Below, piece by piece: positions 19,944-28,791 of a stretch of 64,000 bases of DNA; position 1 is the first letter of the stretch; the number at the start of each line of letters is the position of its first letter. The DNA comes from DATKZS01 sp035527835 [NCBI: bacterium] (lineage in GTDB: Bacteria > RBG-13-61-14): assembly GCA_035527835.1 (NCBI GenBank), contig DATKZS010000102.1, positions 15,460 to 79,459 of the forward strand, read 5' to 3'. The position numbers and the translations under genes were made by a program. Under the pieces are notes generated by a model, which saw nothing but the letters and a program-made list of their open reading frames with translations, ran no database searches and was not told where the DNA came from.

Positions 19944-20861
19944 TTACTCCAGCCTCACCCTCGGGTCCAGGACGGTGTAGACCACGTCCACCACCAGGTT
20001 CATGACCACGATCAGGGCGGTGTAGACCAGGGTCACGCCCATGATCAGGGGGTAGTCGCGGTTGGTGACGGCCGTGATGAAGAACCGGCCCATGCCGGGC
20101 ACGGAAAAAATCTTTTCCACGATGAACGACCCGGTGACGAGCATGGCGGTGAGCGGGCCGATCACCGTCACCACCGGCCCCATCGAGTTCCTAAGCACGT
20201 GCTTCAGGATCACGGCCGCGCCGGAGAGTCCCTTGGCCCGGGCCGTGCGCACGTAGTCCTTTTCCATGACCTCCAACATGCTCGAGCGGGTGAGCCGGGC
20301 CAGATAAGCCGCCGGCCCGAGCCCGAGCGTGAGCGCGGGCAGGACCATGTTCCACGAGGTTTCCCACAGCGCCGGCGGCAGGAGCATCAACTTATAAGAG
20401 AAGAGCCAGATCAGGAACGCGCCCAGCACGAACGACGGCAAGGCGATGCCGAGCGACGCCGCCAGGATGGAGAGGCGGTCGAAGATGGAATCGCGCTTGA
20501 CCGCGGACACGATCCCGGCGGACACGCCCAGGCCCACGCCGATGATGAGGGCGATGAGCCCGAGCTGCGCGGACACGGGGAAGGTGTCGGCCAGGATGTC
20601 CTGTACCCGCCGGTTCCGGTACTTGAAGCTCGGGCCCAGGTCGCCCCGCAACAGGTCGGCCATGTAGTAATAGTATTGCAGTCTCAGAGGCTCATTGAGG
20701 TGATACTTGGCCAGGATGTTCTCCTTGATCTCGGGCGGAAAACTCTTCTCCTGGTCAAACGGCCCGCCGGGCACGTTGTGCATGATGAAAAAAGTGAGGG
20801 TCGCCACAATGAAGACCACCAGCGCCCCCGCCGCCAGCCGCTGCAGCAGGAACTTGATCAT
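19944..20861 (-). CDS. Peptide/oligopeptide ABC transporter permease, DppB/OppB type
   Basis: 305 residues, six membrane helices, opening LLQRLAAGALVVFIVATLTFF. The EAA loop of the BPD_transp_1 domain is visible around residues 215-235 (RTARAKGLSGAAVILKHVLRN, in parts RTARAKGLSG and ILKHVLRN). It is translationally coupled to the binding-protein gene upstream (ATGA overlap). The usual DppC, DppD and DppF genes do not follow: the next gene is corA on the other strand, so the rest of the transporter must be encoded elsewhere or has been lost. Confidence 0.9.
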   Translation of the reverse strand: MIKFLLQRLAAGALVVFIVATLTFFIMHNVPGGPFDQEKSFPPEIKENILAKYHLNEPLRLQYYYYMADLLRGDLGPSFKYRNRRVQDILADTFPVSAQLGLIALIIGVGLGVSAGIVSAVKRDSIFDRLSILAASLGIALPSFVLGAFLIWLFSYKLMLLPPALWETSWNMVLPALTLGLGPAAYLARLTRSSMLEVMEKDYVRTARAKGLSGAAVILKHVLRNSMGPVVTVIGPLTAMLVTGSFIVEKIFSVPGMGRFFITAVTNRDYPLIMGVTLVYTALIVVMNLVVDVVYTVLDPRVRLE

Positions 20862-22465
20862 AGCCCCGGCTCCTCGATGCGCGTGCTTCTGAGGTCGAGG
20901 ATGTCGAGGCCGTTCTCGGGGAAATTCTTGACCCAGGGCCGAAGCAGCATGTTGATGGTGTAGGAGTAGAGCGGGGCCACCACGGTGTCGTCGTAACAGA
21001 GGAGCTGCTGGGCGCGGTCATAGAGCTCCCGCCTTTTTTTCGGGTCCGGCTCCTGGGAGGCGTCGAGCACCAGCCGGTCGTAGGTCGCGGACTTCCAGCG
21101 GGTGTGGTTGTTGCCGCTGTTGGACAGGAACACGGTCATGATGGCGTCGGGGTCGGGGTAATCGAGGATCCAGCCCAGCCGCCACGCGTGCGGCGGATCG
21201 TATTGCAGCTCCTTTAAATACACCTTCCATTCCATGTTGGAGAGCTCGACCTTGATCCCCAGGTTCTCGCTCCACTGTTGCTGCACGAACTCCGCGATCA
21301 TCTTGTGCGCTTCCTCGGTGTTGTAGCCGATGGTGATGGCGGGCAGGCCCTTTCCTCCCGGATAACCGGCCTGGGCCAGGAGCTCGCGCGCGCGCGGCAG
21401 GTCGAAGCCGCGGCCCAGCGCGGGATTAGCTCCCTCCATTCCGACCGGGATAATGGTCGCGGTGGGGATCTGGTGGCCCTTCAGGATGCTGGGGATCTGG
21501 GAGCGGTCAATGGCGTGGGCGAGCGCGGCGCGGACCAGCGGGTTGTCCACCGGCGGCCTGGTCACGTTGAAGCCGTAGTAGTAGACGGCGAAGTAGGGGA
21601 AGTTCACGTACTCCGGGCTTTTCTCGTAGGAGGGTATGGAGGGCGGGGGCATGGGCTCGGTGGCGTCGAGCTCGCCGGTCTGGTACAGGGAGAGCGCGGT
21701 GGACAGCTCGTTCACCATGTAGAAGATGACGCGGTCGAGTCCGGGCCGGGGGCCGAAATAGTCCGGGTTGCGCTCGAGCGTGATGCGGTATTCATGGCGC
21801 CATTCCTTGAGCCGGAACGGGCCGCAGGTCACGATGTTCTCCGGCTCCGTCCACTTGTCGCCGAACTTCTCCACCACGTCGCGCCGGAGCGGGAAGGTGG
21901 CCCAGAAGGTCGTGATCATGGGAAAGAACACCACCGGCCGGTTAAGCTCGACTTGCAGAGTGAGCGGATCGAGCGCGCGCACGCCGAGCGCCGCCAAGTC
22001 TTTCTCCTCCCCGGAGTTGATGGCCTCCGCGTTCTTGACCATGTAGATGAAATAGGCATACTCCGCGGCGGTGTCCGGCGCCACGAGCCTGCGCCAGGCA
22101 TAGACGAACTGGTCCGCGGTCACCGGCGCCCCGTCGCTCCAGCGGGCGTCCGGCCGAAGGTGGAACACGTAGCGGCGGCCGCCATCGAGCACGTCCCAGC
22201 TCGCGGCCAGGTCGGGCACGGGGTGCAGATGTTCGTCAAAGCGGGTGAGCCCGGCCATGATGTTCACGATCACCCGCTGCGAGGCCTGGTCGGTGGCGAT
22301 GGTCCAATCCAGGCTCGGCGGCTCGGTCATGATGTTGAAGCGCAGGGTCCCGGCCACGGGCTTGTGCTCGCGGCCATGGCAGCCGGAGGCGATGATCAAT
22401 GCCGCCGCTATTATCGGCAGGGACCTGCTGTGCCAGGAATGCTTCATCATCACCGACGCGTCCAT
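20858..22465 (-). CDS. Peptide ABC transporter substrate-binding lipoprotein (OppA/DppA family)
   Basis: 535 residues, SBP_bac_5 family. The N-terminus has a lipoprotein signal with lipobox IASGC, so the mature protein is anchored by Cys. Family signatures: FNIMTEPPSLDW, LTRFDEHLHPVPDLAASWDV, YVFHLRPDARWSDGAPVTADQFVYAWRR (shown in part: FHLRPDARWSDG). It captures oligopeptides or related solutes in the periplasm. ATGs at 22450 and 22447 are alternative starts. Followed only by a DppB-type permease. Confidence 0.88.
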   Translation of the reverse strand: MDASVMMKHSWHSRSLPIIAAALIIASGCHGREHKPVAGTLRFNIMTEPPSLDWTIATDQASQRVIVNIMAGLTRFDEHLHPVPDLAASWDVLDGGRRYVFHLRPDARWSDGAPVTADQFVYAWRRLVAPDTAAEYAYFIYMVKNAEAINSGEEKDLAALGVRALDPLTLQVELNRPVVFFPMITTFWATFPLRRDVVEKFGDKWTEPENIVTCGPFRLKEWRHEYRITLERNPDYFGPRPGLDRVIFYMVNELSTALSLYQTGELDATEPMPPPSIPSYEKSPEYVNFPYFAVYYYGFNVTRPPVDNPLVRAALAHAIDRSQIPSILKGHQIPTATIIPVGMEGANPALGRGFDLPRARELLAQAGYPGGKGLPAITIGYNTEEAHKMIAEFVQQQWSENLGIKVELSNMEWKVYLKELQYDPPHAWRLGWILDYPDPDAIMTVFLSNSGNNHTRWKSATYDRLVLDASQEPDPKKRRELYDRAQQLLCYDDTVVAPLYSYTINMLLRPWVKNFPENGLDILDLRSTRIEEPGL

Positions 22466-22588
22466 CCTAACGCCATTATCGGGGCCAACGTCTCACGGCG
22501 GCCCGGCGGATTCAGCGGCGATGACGCGCAAAGCCGGGATGGAGAGCGCGGCGGCGCTGACCGCGAGCCCGGGCCTGTTCATGGCGCA

Positions 22589-24982
22589 TCAGGGAGGCTC
22601 GGGAGCGGGTGTTCCCGGACTGAAGTCTCCGCCCTGCTGGATCTTCTGCAAGCCGTCCAGGCATGGGCCATAGCCGGGAGATGCCTGCAGGCAGGCCTTG
22701 TAAGTGTCAGCGGCTGCCCCGGGCTTTTCAAGCTTAAGCTGAATCTGGGCTTTCACGGTATAAGGAAACGGGTCAACCGGGTTCAACTGGATCGCTTTAT
22801 CCAGGAGTTGTATAGCTTCGTCATACTTTCCCTGTACTCCCTTATCTCCGTGTTGTGCCTTTATATCTCCCTGTTGTTCCTTGATCCGGGCCAGGTTGAT
22901 GAACCCCTTGGGCAGCTCGGGGTTGTAGATGACCGCCTTCTCGTAGAACTTATCGGCCTGCTTGAGAATCTCATCCTGCTTTTTGGGGTCGGTTTCGAGT
23001 CGAAGCAGCATCATGAGGGTGGATGCCAGGTCGTTGTAACTCTCGCCGTTGGGATAGATCTGGGCGGCTCCTTTGAAAAATTCCACGGCCATGCCCAGGT
23101 GCCTCTTTGCGGCCTCGTTGTCACGGCTCATCATGTCAGCGCGCGCGTAGGTGTAGTTGATGGTCCCCAGATTGTGCCAGGCCTTGTAGTATGAACGCTC
23201 GACCCTGATGCCCCACAGGTAAAGCAGCTCGGCCCGGTTCAGGCCCTTCAGGCTGAGCTCGTCCAGGGTCTTTCTGACCTCCGGCGTGATCGGTCCCTCC
23301 GGCACGGACTGGCGGAAGGTCTGGGAGATGATCAGGCTGTCGGCCTTGTCTATCTTGCCGTCCTTTGTGATCTCGCCCCCTTCCGCCACCGCCCGGGCCG
23401 AGCGGTAGTAGGCGTTGCCCAGGTCGGACACCACCTGCGCCTTGGTCGGCGAGTTCCTGACGCTGTCGCGCCACACGGTAAGGTCGGTGTGCCAGCTCAA
23501 ATTGCGGACCGCGGTCAGGGACACGAAGAAGATGATGACGGCCACGGCCAGGGCCTGCGCCGGCGCGGGCCAGGCCCCGCGCGGCCCGTCCTTCTTCGTG
23601 AAATATGCCGCGCTCTGGTCCATGAGCCCGACGATCAGCAGGCACGCGCCCAGCGACGGCAGATACAGCCGGTGCTCGTTCTTGATGGCGTTGAGCGGCA
23701 TAATGGAGGTGATGGAGAGGGTGACGAAAAAATTGGCGATGGCAAAGCTGACGACCGGATGCTTCTTATACCAGGCCAGGCCCAGCCCGGCGAGTCCGGC
23801 CAGTAACGTGAGCCCGCCGAAGATCAGCGGGTCGTGAACCACGTCCTTGAACCTGTAGATGATGTTCTCATAGCTGATGTTCTGGTGGACCGGAACGAAA
23901 AGGAGGCGGAGGTAGGACACGAGAACCGGGATCTGGGTGGCGAAGTTGTCACCATAGGAACGCGGCGGCCGGCCCACCATGCTTTCCATGACCGCGGAAC
24001 GGTAAATCAGATAGGCCACGTCCACGGCGATCAGCACGGCGAATTTCCGGAAATGTCGGGCCAGATAATTCCGCATGTTGGCCAACATGTTTATAATGAA
24101 CGATTCGTCCTCCCGCTCATGCGCGTGCACGAAAATAAAGCCGGCCCAGAAGACCAGCGCCGGGGTCACGAAGGACATTTCCTTGGTCAGCAGCCCGAGC
24201 GCCAGGAACACGGCGGACAAAACAAGTGGCCGCCGTCCGTCCGTCTGCAGCGACCGCATGAAGAAATAAATGGAGAGCAGCATCCACAACACGCCGAAGC
24301 TCTCGGAGCGGCAGTTGATGTAGTTCACGCTTTCCGTGTTGATGGGGTGGACGGCGAAGAGGATGGCGGTGAGCAGCGCGATCCGGTGGCGGCCGGTGAG
24401 GTGGCACAGCCCGACGTAGATGATGATGGTGTTGATGAGATGGAGCAGGATGTTGAAGAGGAGCCAGCCGCGCGGATCGTAGCCGCGGTCCTTGCACCCG
24501 TTATGGAACGAGTCGCAGGCGATGGTCCCGGCCAGGTAGTTGAGGGCGAAGGTCTCCATGAGCAGGGGCCGGGGCATCCCCACCTTGGGACGCGAGCTGA
24601 AAAGCTCGGGCTGGTAAAAATAGCGGTAGAACAGGGTGCGCGATTCCGGGTTCTTGGTCCATTCCACCTGAACCCCGAAATTCTGCAGCAGCGAATGGAT
24701 GTCGTCATAATGGAACCCGTTGCGCATCGAGTTCAGAAACACCACGGAAACCAGCGCCACCAGCACCATGACCCCCAGCGCCCGCGCCGGAGTGTACCCG
24801 AGCAGCGACTTGCGGGGGGCGGGCAGGCCTTCCTTGTCCCGGTCCTTTACCGCCTGGCCCGACGACTCGATGACCTCACGCACCTCCTGCGGCCTGACAC
24901 CAAGCTCCCGCGCAAGGTCCTTGATGGAAACCGCCGGATAATTCTTCAAAATGTATTTGCGGTCCTTCTTGCTTATGGGCAT
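22589..24982 (-). CDS. TMTC-like multi-pass membrane protein with C-terminal TPRs
   Basis: 797 residues. Residues 5-45 resemble a small helix-turn-helix (SIKDLARELGVRPQEVREVI), followed by about ten membrane helices (75-490) of the dolichol-phosphate-mannose mannosyltransferase/TMTC type: an Asp pair in the first loop (HYDDIHS), FAVHPINTESVNYI, and RLYLPSLGACLL. The C-terminal 280 residues carry TPR units (SYYKAWHNLGTINY, KFYEKAVIYNPELPKGFINL, AIQLLDKAIQLNPVDPFPY). The family may glycosylate exported proteins with a lipid-linked sugar. The N-terminal HTH-like segment is unusual for the fold. It lies 123 bp upstream of the peptide-binding gene on the same strand. Confidence 0.7.
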   Translation of the reverse strand: MPISKKDRKYILKNYPAVSIKDLARELGVRPQEVREVIESSGQAVKDRDKEGLPAPRKSLLGYTPARALGVMVLVALVSVVFLNSMRNGFHYDDIHSLLQNFGVQVEWTKNPESRTLFYRYFYQPELFSSRPKVGMPRPLLMETFALNYLAGTIACDSFHNGCKDRGYDPRGWLLFNILLHLINTIIIYVGLCHLTGRHRIALLTAILFAVHPINTESVNYINCRSESFGVLWMLLSIYFFMRSLQTDGRRPLVLSAVFLALGLLTKEMSFVTPALVFWAGFIFVHAHEREDESFIINMLANMRNYLARHFRKFAVLIAVDVAYLIYRSAVMESMVGRPPRSYGDNFATQIPVLVSYLRLLFVPVHQNISYENIIYRFKDVVHDPLIFGGLTLLAGLAGLGLAWYKKHPVVSFAIANFFVTLSITSIMPLNAIKNEHRLYLPSLGACLLIVGLMDQSAAYFTKKDGPRGAWPAPAQALAVAVIIFFVSLTAVRNLSWHTDLTVWRDSVRNSPTKAQVVSDLGNAYYRSARAVAEGGEITKDGKIDKADSLIISQTFRQSVPEGPITPEVRKTLDELSLKGLNRAELLYLWGIRVERSYYKAWHNLGTINYTYARADMMSRDNEAAKRHLGMAVEFFKGAAQIYPNGESYNDLASTLMMLLRLETDPKKQDEILKQADKFYEKAVIYNPELPKGFINLARIKEQQGDIKAQHGDKGVQGKYDEAIQLLDKAIQLNPVDPFPYTVKAQIQLKLEKPGAAADTYKACLQASPGYGPCLDGLQKIQQGGDFSPGTPAPEPP

Positions 24983-25133
24983 ACCACGTGCTCCGAAAGG
25001 AAAAGCAGTCCAGATATAAGCCTATTTATTTACCACACTTCTCGCTCTTTGACCACCCCCGCCGCAAAAAAATGTCGGGGGCCGTGCGCAAATTGTTTGA
25101 GTTTTCCCGATCCCTTTGCTACCTTTGCCAACA

Positions 25134-26516
25134 ATGAACGTGAGCGCCGACGATAACGATACCATTGCCGCCATTGCCACGGCGCCCGGCCGCGGCGCCA
25201 TCGGCATCATCCGGATTTCCGGGCCACGGGCCGTTCCGATCGCGGCCTCCGTTTTTCACGGGGCGCGGGGCGTTGCGGACCAGTCGGACTGGAGCGCGGC
25301 CCTGGGCTGGATCGAGCATCTTGGCGAACGTATTGACGAGGCGCTGTGCCTTTGCATGCGCGGTCCCCGGAGCTACACCCGGGAGGACGTAGTCGAGCTG
25401 CACTGCCACGGCGGGCCCGCCGCTTTGCACCGGGTCCTGGCCGCGGTCATGGAGGCCGGGGCCAGGCCGGCCGGGCCCGGAGAGTTTACCCGCCGCGCTT
25501 TCCTCTCCGGCCGCATTGACCTGGCCCAGGCCGAGGCCGTGGCCGACGTGATCGCGAGCGAGACCGCGGCGGCGGCCCGCGCGGCCGCGGCGCAGCTCGC
25601 GGGCGGCCTGTCGCGGCGGCTCGGCGCGCTCCGCGAAAACCTCGCGGACCTGCTGGCTCGCATCGAGGCCGGGATAGACTTCAGTGACGAGGAAGACGTG
25701 ACGGCCATCACGCCCGCCGAGCTGTCCCGCCGCCTCGATGACGCGCGGGCCACGCTGGACGTACTGCTCGCCGATGCCGGCGCGGGCCGGCTGCTCCGGG
25801 AGGGCGCGCGGGTGGTGATCGCGGGCCGGACCAACGTGGGCAAGTCCACCTTGATGAACGCCCTGCTCCGTTCCGAGCGCGTGATCGTAACTCCCGTGCC
25901 CGGGTCCACCCGCGACGTGGTGGAGGACGCGGTTGAGATCATGGGCCTGCCCGTGCGCCTCTTCGACACCGCGGGCATCAGGGATGACGCGGACCCGGTC
26001 GAGAGCATCGGCGTGAGCATGGCGCGCGCCGCCCTCGATTCCTGCGACCTCGCCCTCATGGTGGTGGACGGCTCCAGTCCCCTCACCGCCGAGGACCGCG
26101 CCATCGCCGCAACCCTCCGCGGCCGGATGGCGCTGGTCGTCAACAAATGCGACCTGCCGCCGGCGCTTCGGCCGGATCAGGTCCAGGAACTGGCGGCGGG
26201 AGCGCCGGCCGTCGTGATCTCGGCCCTGACCGGACAGGGCATCGCTGACTTGGAACGCGAGATCGCCGCCGCCCTCGGCGCCGCCCCCTCGTCCCAGGAA
26301 GCGCCCCTGCTGACCAACTCCCGGCACATTTCCGCCCTCCGCGGCTGCCGCGAGGCGCTGCTCAGCGCGCGCGCGGCCAGGGAACAGGGGCTGTCCGACG
26401 AGTTCGCGGCCTCCGACCTGCGTGAGGCCCTCTCCGGCCTCGGCGAGATCACCGGCGAGACGGCCACCGAGGAAATCCTCGGCCTCATCTTCAGCCGCTT
26501 CTGCATAGGAAAGTGA
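25134..26516 (+). CDS. mnmE: tRNA modification GTPase MnmE
   Basis: With MnmG installs the cmnm5 group on wobble uridine of tRNAs. 460 residues from ATG 25134. N-terminal formyl-THF-binding domain (DTIAAIATAPGRGAIGIIRISG, in part TAPGRGAIGIIRISG), helical domain, and an inserted G domain with GRTNVGKSTL (G1), TRDVVED (G2), DTAGI (G3), NKCDLP (G4). The C-terminus ends in the essential FCIGK motif. It overlaps nothing and abuts the next gene directly. Confidence 0.97.
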   Translation: MNVSADDNDTIAAIATAPGRGAIGIIRISGPRAVPIAASVFHGARGVADQSDWSAALGWIEHLGERIDEALCLCMRGPRSYTREDVVELHCHGGPAALHRVLAAVMEAGARPAGPGEFTRRAFLSGRIDLAQAEAVADVIASETAAAARAAAAQLAGGLSRRLGALRENLADLLARIEAGIDFSDEEDVTAITPAELSRRLDDARATLDVLLADAGAGRLLREGARVVIAGRTNVGKSTLMNALLRSERVIVTPVPGSTRDVVEDAVEIMGLPVRLFDTAGIRDDADPVESIGVSMARAALDSCDLALMVVDGSSPLTAEDRAIAATLRGRMALVVNKCDLPPALRPDQVQELAAGAPAVVISALTGQGIADLEREIAAALGAAPSSQEAPLLTNSRHISALRGCREALLSARAAREQGLSDEFAASDLREALSGLGEITGETATEEILGLIFSRFCIGK

Positions 26517-27275
26517 ATGGGGTTCGCAATCATCTTTTTCGCGTTCGCGGCCCTGTTCGCCTGGGCGGGCGAGGCGTGCCGCGGTTCATCGTTCATCGGC
26601 TCCGCCATAGCGGCCGCGGCCTTTTACCAGGCGGCAATGGCCGAGATGTTCACCGGCCTGATGTATCTTGGCGCCTCGCTTTTTCGGATCAATCCGGGGC
26701 TTTTATTCAAGACGCCTCGCGGCCGCGTGAAATTGCTCATCCGCTTTTTCTGCTGGCCCTACCTGATTTTTGAAATGCGGGCATGGAAGAGGTATCGCGC
26801 TCGGGGGCATGAGCCGCTGTTCGAGGAGGTGCGGCAGGGGCTGTTCCTGGGAGCACGCGTCATCTCCAGCGATGTTCCCGAGCTCAAGCGCTCCGGGATC
26901 AGCGCGGTGCTCGACATGATCGCGGAATTCAGCGCGCCGCCCGAGCTCGTCGCCGACGACGCGTTTCTTTACGCCGCCATCCCGGCGCTGGACGGGACCG
27001 CGCCTACACTTGCCGAGCTTGAACAAGGCGCGCGGTTCCTGGAAGCCGCGCTTGCCGCAGGCCGCAAGGCGCTGGTGCACTGCACCTTCGGCCACGGCCG
27101 CTCCGCCACCATGGCGGCCGCCGCGCTGATCGTGATGGGAGACGCCGGAACGCCAGAGGAAGCGCTGGGCATCCTGAAAAAATTAGAGCGGAAAATCTGG
27201 CTCAGCCGCGAGCAAAAGAGGGCGCTCGAAAATTTCGCGGCGAGGCGGGGCCGGATGAAAGTTGAAACTCCGTGA
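26517..27275 (+). CDS. Membrane-anchored dual-specificity phosphatase-like protein
   Basis: 252 residues. Residues 1-90 contain two or three hydrophobic segments (GFAIIFFAFAALFAWAGEA, GSAIAAAAFYQAAMAEMF, FCWPYLIFEM), and residues 100-235 a DSP domain with the CX5R signature HCTFGHGRSA (Cys189, Arg195) and a probable general acid Asp159 in IPALDGTAP. The ATG begins on the base after the mnmE stop, so translation is coupled. The substrate (phosphoprotein, phosphoinositide-like or phosphatidylglycerophosphate) is not predictable from sequence. Confidence 0.8.
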   Translation: MGFAIIFFAFAALFAWAGEACRGSSFIGSAIAAAAFYQAAMAEMFTGLMYLGASLFRINPGLLFKTPRGRVKLLIRFFCWPYLIFEMRAWKRYRARGHEPLFEEVRQGLFLGARVISSDVPELKRSGISAVLDMIAEFSAPPELVADDAFLYAAIPALDGTAPTLAELEQGARFLEAALAAGRKALVHCTFGHGRSATMAAAALIVMGDAGTPEEALGILKKLERKIWLSREQKRALENFAARRGRMKVETP

Positions 27276-27367
27276 TCCCAGGCGCACAATTAGTGCGTCC
27301 GGGCATGACGTTTGCTTTCGGCTCAAGACCTGACCCTGCCTGTACAGGCAAAAGGAGAGGTGAAGAC

Positions 27368-27784
27368 ATGAAGAGGACGATTATCGCGGTCCTGGTGCTG
27401 GTCCTGCTGTCCGGCTGGGCCGTGGCCGCGGGCCTCGGCGTGGGCGAGGCCGTGATCTGCAAGGACGTAAAGGACCGCACACCGGTGGAGCCGGGCGACA
27501 GCTTCCCGACCGACGTGGGCAAGCTCTACTGTTTTACCCGAATTACCGGCGCGGCGGACGCGACCACGGTGAGCCATGTGTGGTTCTTGAACGACAAACA
27601 GGTCTCGGCGGTTGATCTCAAGGTCGGCTCGTCCAATTGGCGCACCTGGAGCAGCAAGCAGATCAAGCCGTCGGATGAGGGGTCGTGGAAGGTGGAGATC
27701 CGGGACCTATCCGGCAAGGTGCTGACTGCCGTTGAGTTCAAGACATATCGGCCCGAGCCGGAGGGAAGCGAGACCAAGCCGTAA
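27368..27784 (+). CDS. Exported DUF2914-domain protein
   Basis: 138 residues with a signal peptide (MKRTIIAVLVLVLLSGWAVA). The mature part is a single beta-rich DUF2914 domain, with GEAVICKDVKDRTPVEPGDS, KLYCFTRITGA, VSHVWFLNDKQ and EGSWKVEIRD as recognisable elements. DUF2914 proteins are periplasmic and of unknown function. ATG 27368 is preceded by AAAGGAGAGG; the frame is open further upstream but without a signal sequence. It is convergent with ahbB (19 bp). Confidence 0.8.
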   Translation: MKRTIIAVLVLVLLSGWAVAAGLGVGEAVICKDVKDRTPVEPGDSFPTDVGKLYCFTRITGAADATTVSHVWFLNDKQVSAVDLKVGSSNWRTWSSKQIKPSDEGSWKVEIRDLSGKVLTAVEFKTYRPEPEGSETKP

Positions 27785-27803
27785 GCGGGCGCGGCCTGAG
27801 CAG

Positions 27804-28289
27804 TCAGCCGCCGACCAGGTCCGGGTCCGCGCTCACGCCGGAAAGCGACGTCTTCTTGAGCTCACCCCGCGACGGGCACACCTCGACCTCCCTGACGCCC
27901 GGAATCCGCCGGATTTGCGCCACGGCGTCATCAACCACTTCCTGCCCCTGGCCGTGAACCATGATGTAAACGCACCAGGGGTCGCCGTTGGGATGGGCGC
28001 GGTGGTAGCAATGGCTCACCGCCTCGATCCGTTGGCCGGCGTTTCCAACCTCGTCAATGTGGGCCTCATCGGTATGCGCGATGACCATGGCGTTCACGGA
28101 AAAGCCGATGGGCTGGTGCCGCACGGAGGCCGCGAATCGCCGCACCTTGCCCTCCGCGATCAGCCGCTTGATCCTCGCGATGACCTCGGCCTGGCTCAGG
28201 CCCAGCTTCTCAGCGAGCGGCCTGAGCGGCTGGGCCTCGATCTTTAAGCCCTTCCCGGCCAAGTCAATAAATTCTCGGTCGCTTACCAT
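27804..28289 (-). CDS. ahbB: Siroheme decarboxylase subunit AhbB
   Basis: 161 residues, Lrp/AsnC-like fold lacking a DNA-binding role in this family. AhbA and AhbB form a heterodimer that decarboxylates siroheme to 12,18-didecarboxysiroheme. Marks of the family: PLAEKLGLSQAEVIARIKRL followed by KVRRFAASVRHQPIGF, and the ligand-pocket stretch SHCYHRAHPNGDPWCVYIMV (His residues). Last gene of the heme run, 25 bp after ahbA. Assignment of A versus B rests on gene order and on the RHQPIGF motif; the two could be swapped. Confidence 0.85.
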   Translation of the reverse strand: MVSDREFIDLAGKGLKIEAQPLRPLAEKLGLSQAEVIARIKRLIAEGKVRRFAASVRHQPIGFSVNAMVIAHTDEAHIDEVGNAGQRIEAVSHCYHRAHPNGDPWCVYIMVHGQGQEVVDDAVAQIRRIPGVREVEVCPSRGELKKTSLSGVSADPDLVGG

Positions 28290-28314
28290 TTAAATTCCAT
28301 GTTAGATTAGATAG

Positions 28315-28791
28315 TTATACTTCAAACTTAACGCCCAGCTTGAAGGACTTTTTCTGGGGCAGTTTTTTCACGTCGCTGAGCCGGGCCCGTTCTGTCACCT
28401 TCTTGATGATGGTGTCCATGGCGGCCTCGTTCTCCGCGATCACGGTGAACCAGAGGTTCCATTCGTGCTCGCGCAGGTAGGCGTGCGTGATCTCCGGGTG
28501 CTCGGCCACGGCGGACCGCGCGTCCTCGATCCTGTCCTCGTCCACCTTGGAGGCGACCAGGACGCCGCTCATGTCCCAGGCATGGTAGTTGATGATCGGC
28601 CCGAGCCGGCGCACAATGCCCAGGTTCCACATGCGCCGGACCCGCCCTATCATCTCGTCTTCACTCAACCCGAACTCATGTCCCAGCACGCGGAAGGGCC
28701 GCGGATCAAGCGGGACCTCCACCTGGATCCGGTTCAAGATCTTCCGGTCAAGCTCGTCGAGCTCGGGCCGGCCGTTTTCCGCTTGCTTCAT
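28315..28791 (-). CDS. ahbA: Siroheme decarboxylase subunit AhbA
   Basis: 158 residues from ATG 28791, which overlaps the ahbD stop by 3 bases. N-terminal helix-turn-helix-like part (LDELDRKILNRIQVEVPLD), then RVRRMWNLGIVRRLGPIINY and the AsnC-type effector region with THAYLREHEWNLWFTVIAEN (THAYLREHEWNLWF). Partner of AhbB in siroheme decarboxylation. A longer in-frame reading to 28893 is an Arg-rich product of the ahbD frame and was rejected. Confidence 0.87.
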   Translation of the reverse strand: MKQAENGRPELDELDRKILNRIQVEVPLDPRPFRVLGHEFGLSEDEMIGRVRRMWNLGIVRRLGPIINYHAWDMSGVLVASKVDEDRIEDARSAVAEHPEITHAYLREHEWNLWFTVIAENEAAMDTIIKKVTERARLSDVKKLPQKKSFKLGVKFEV

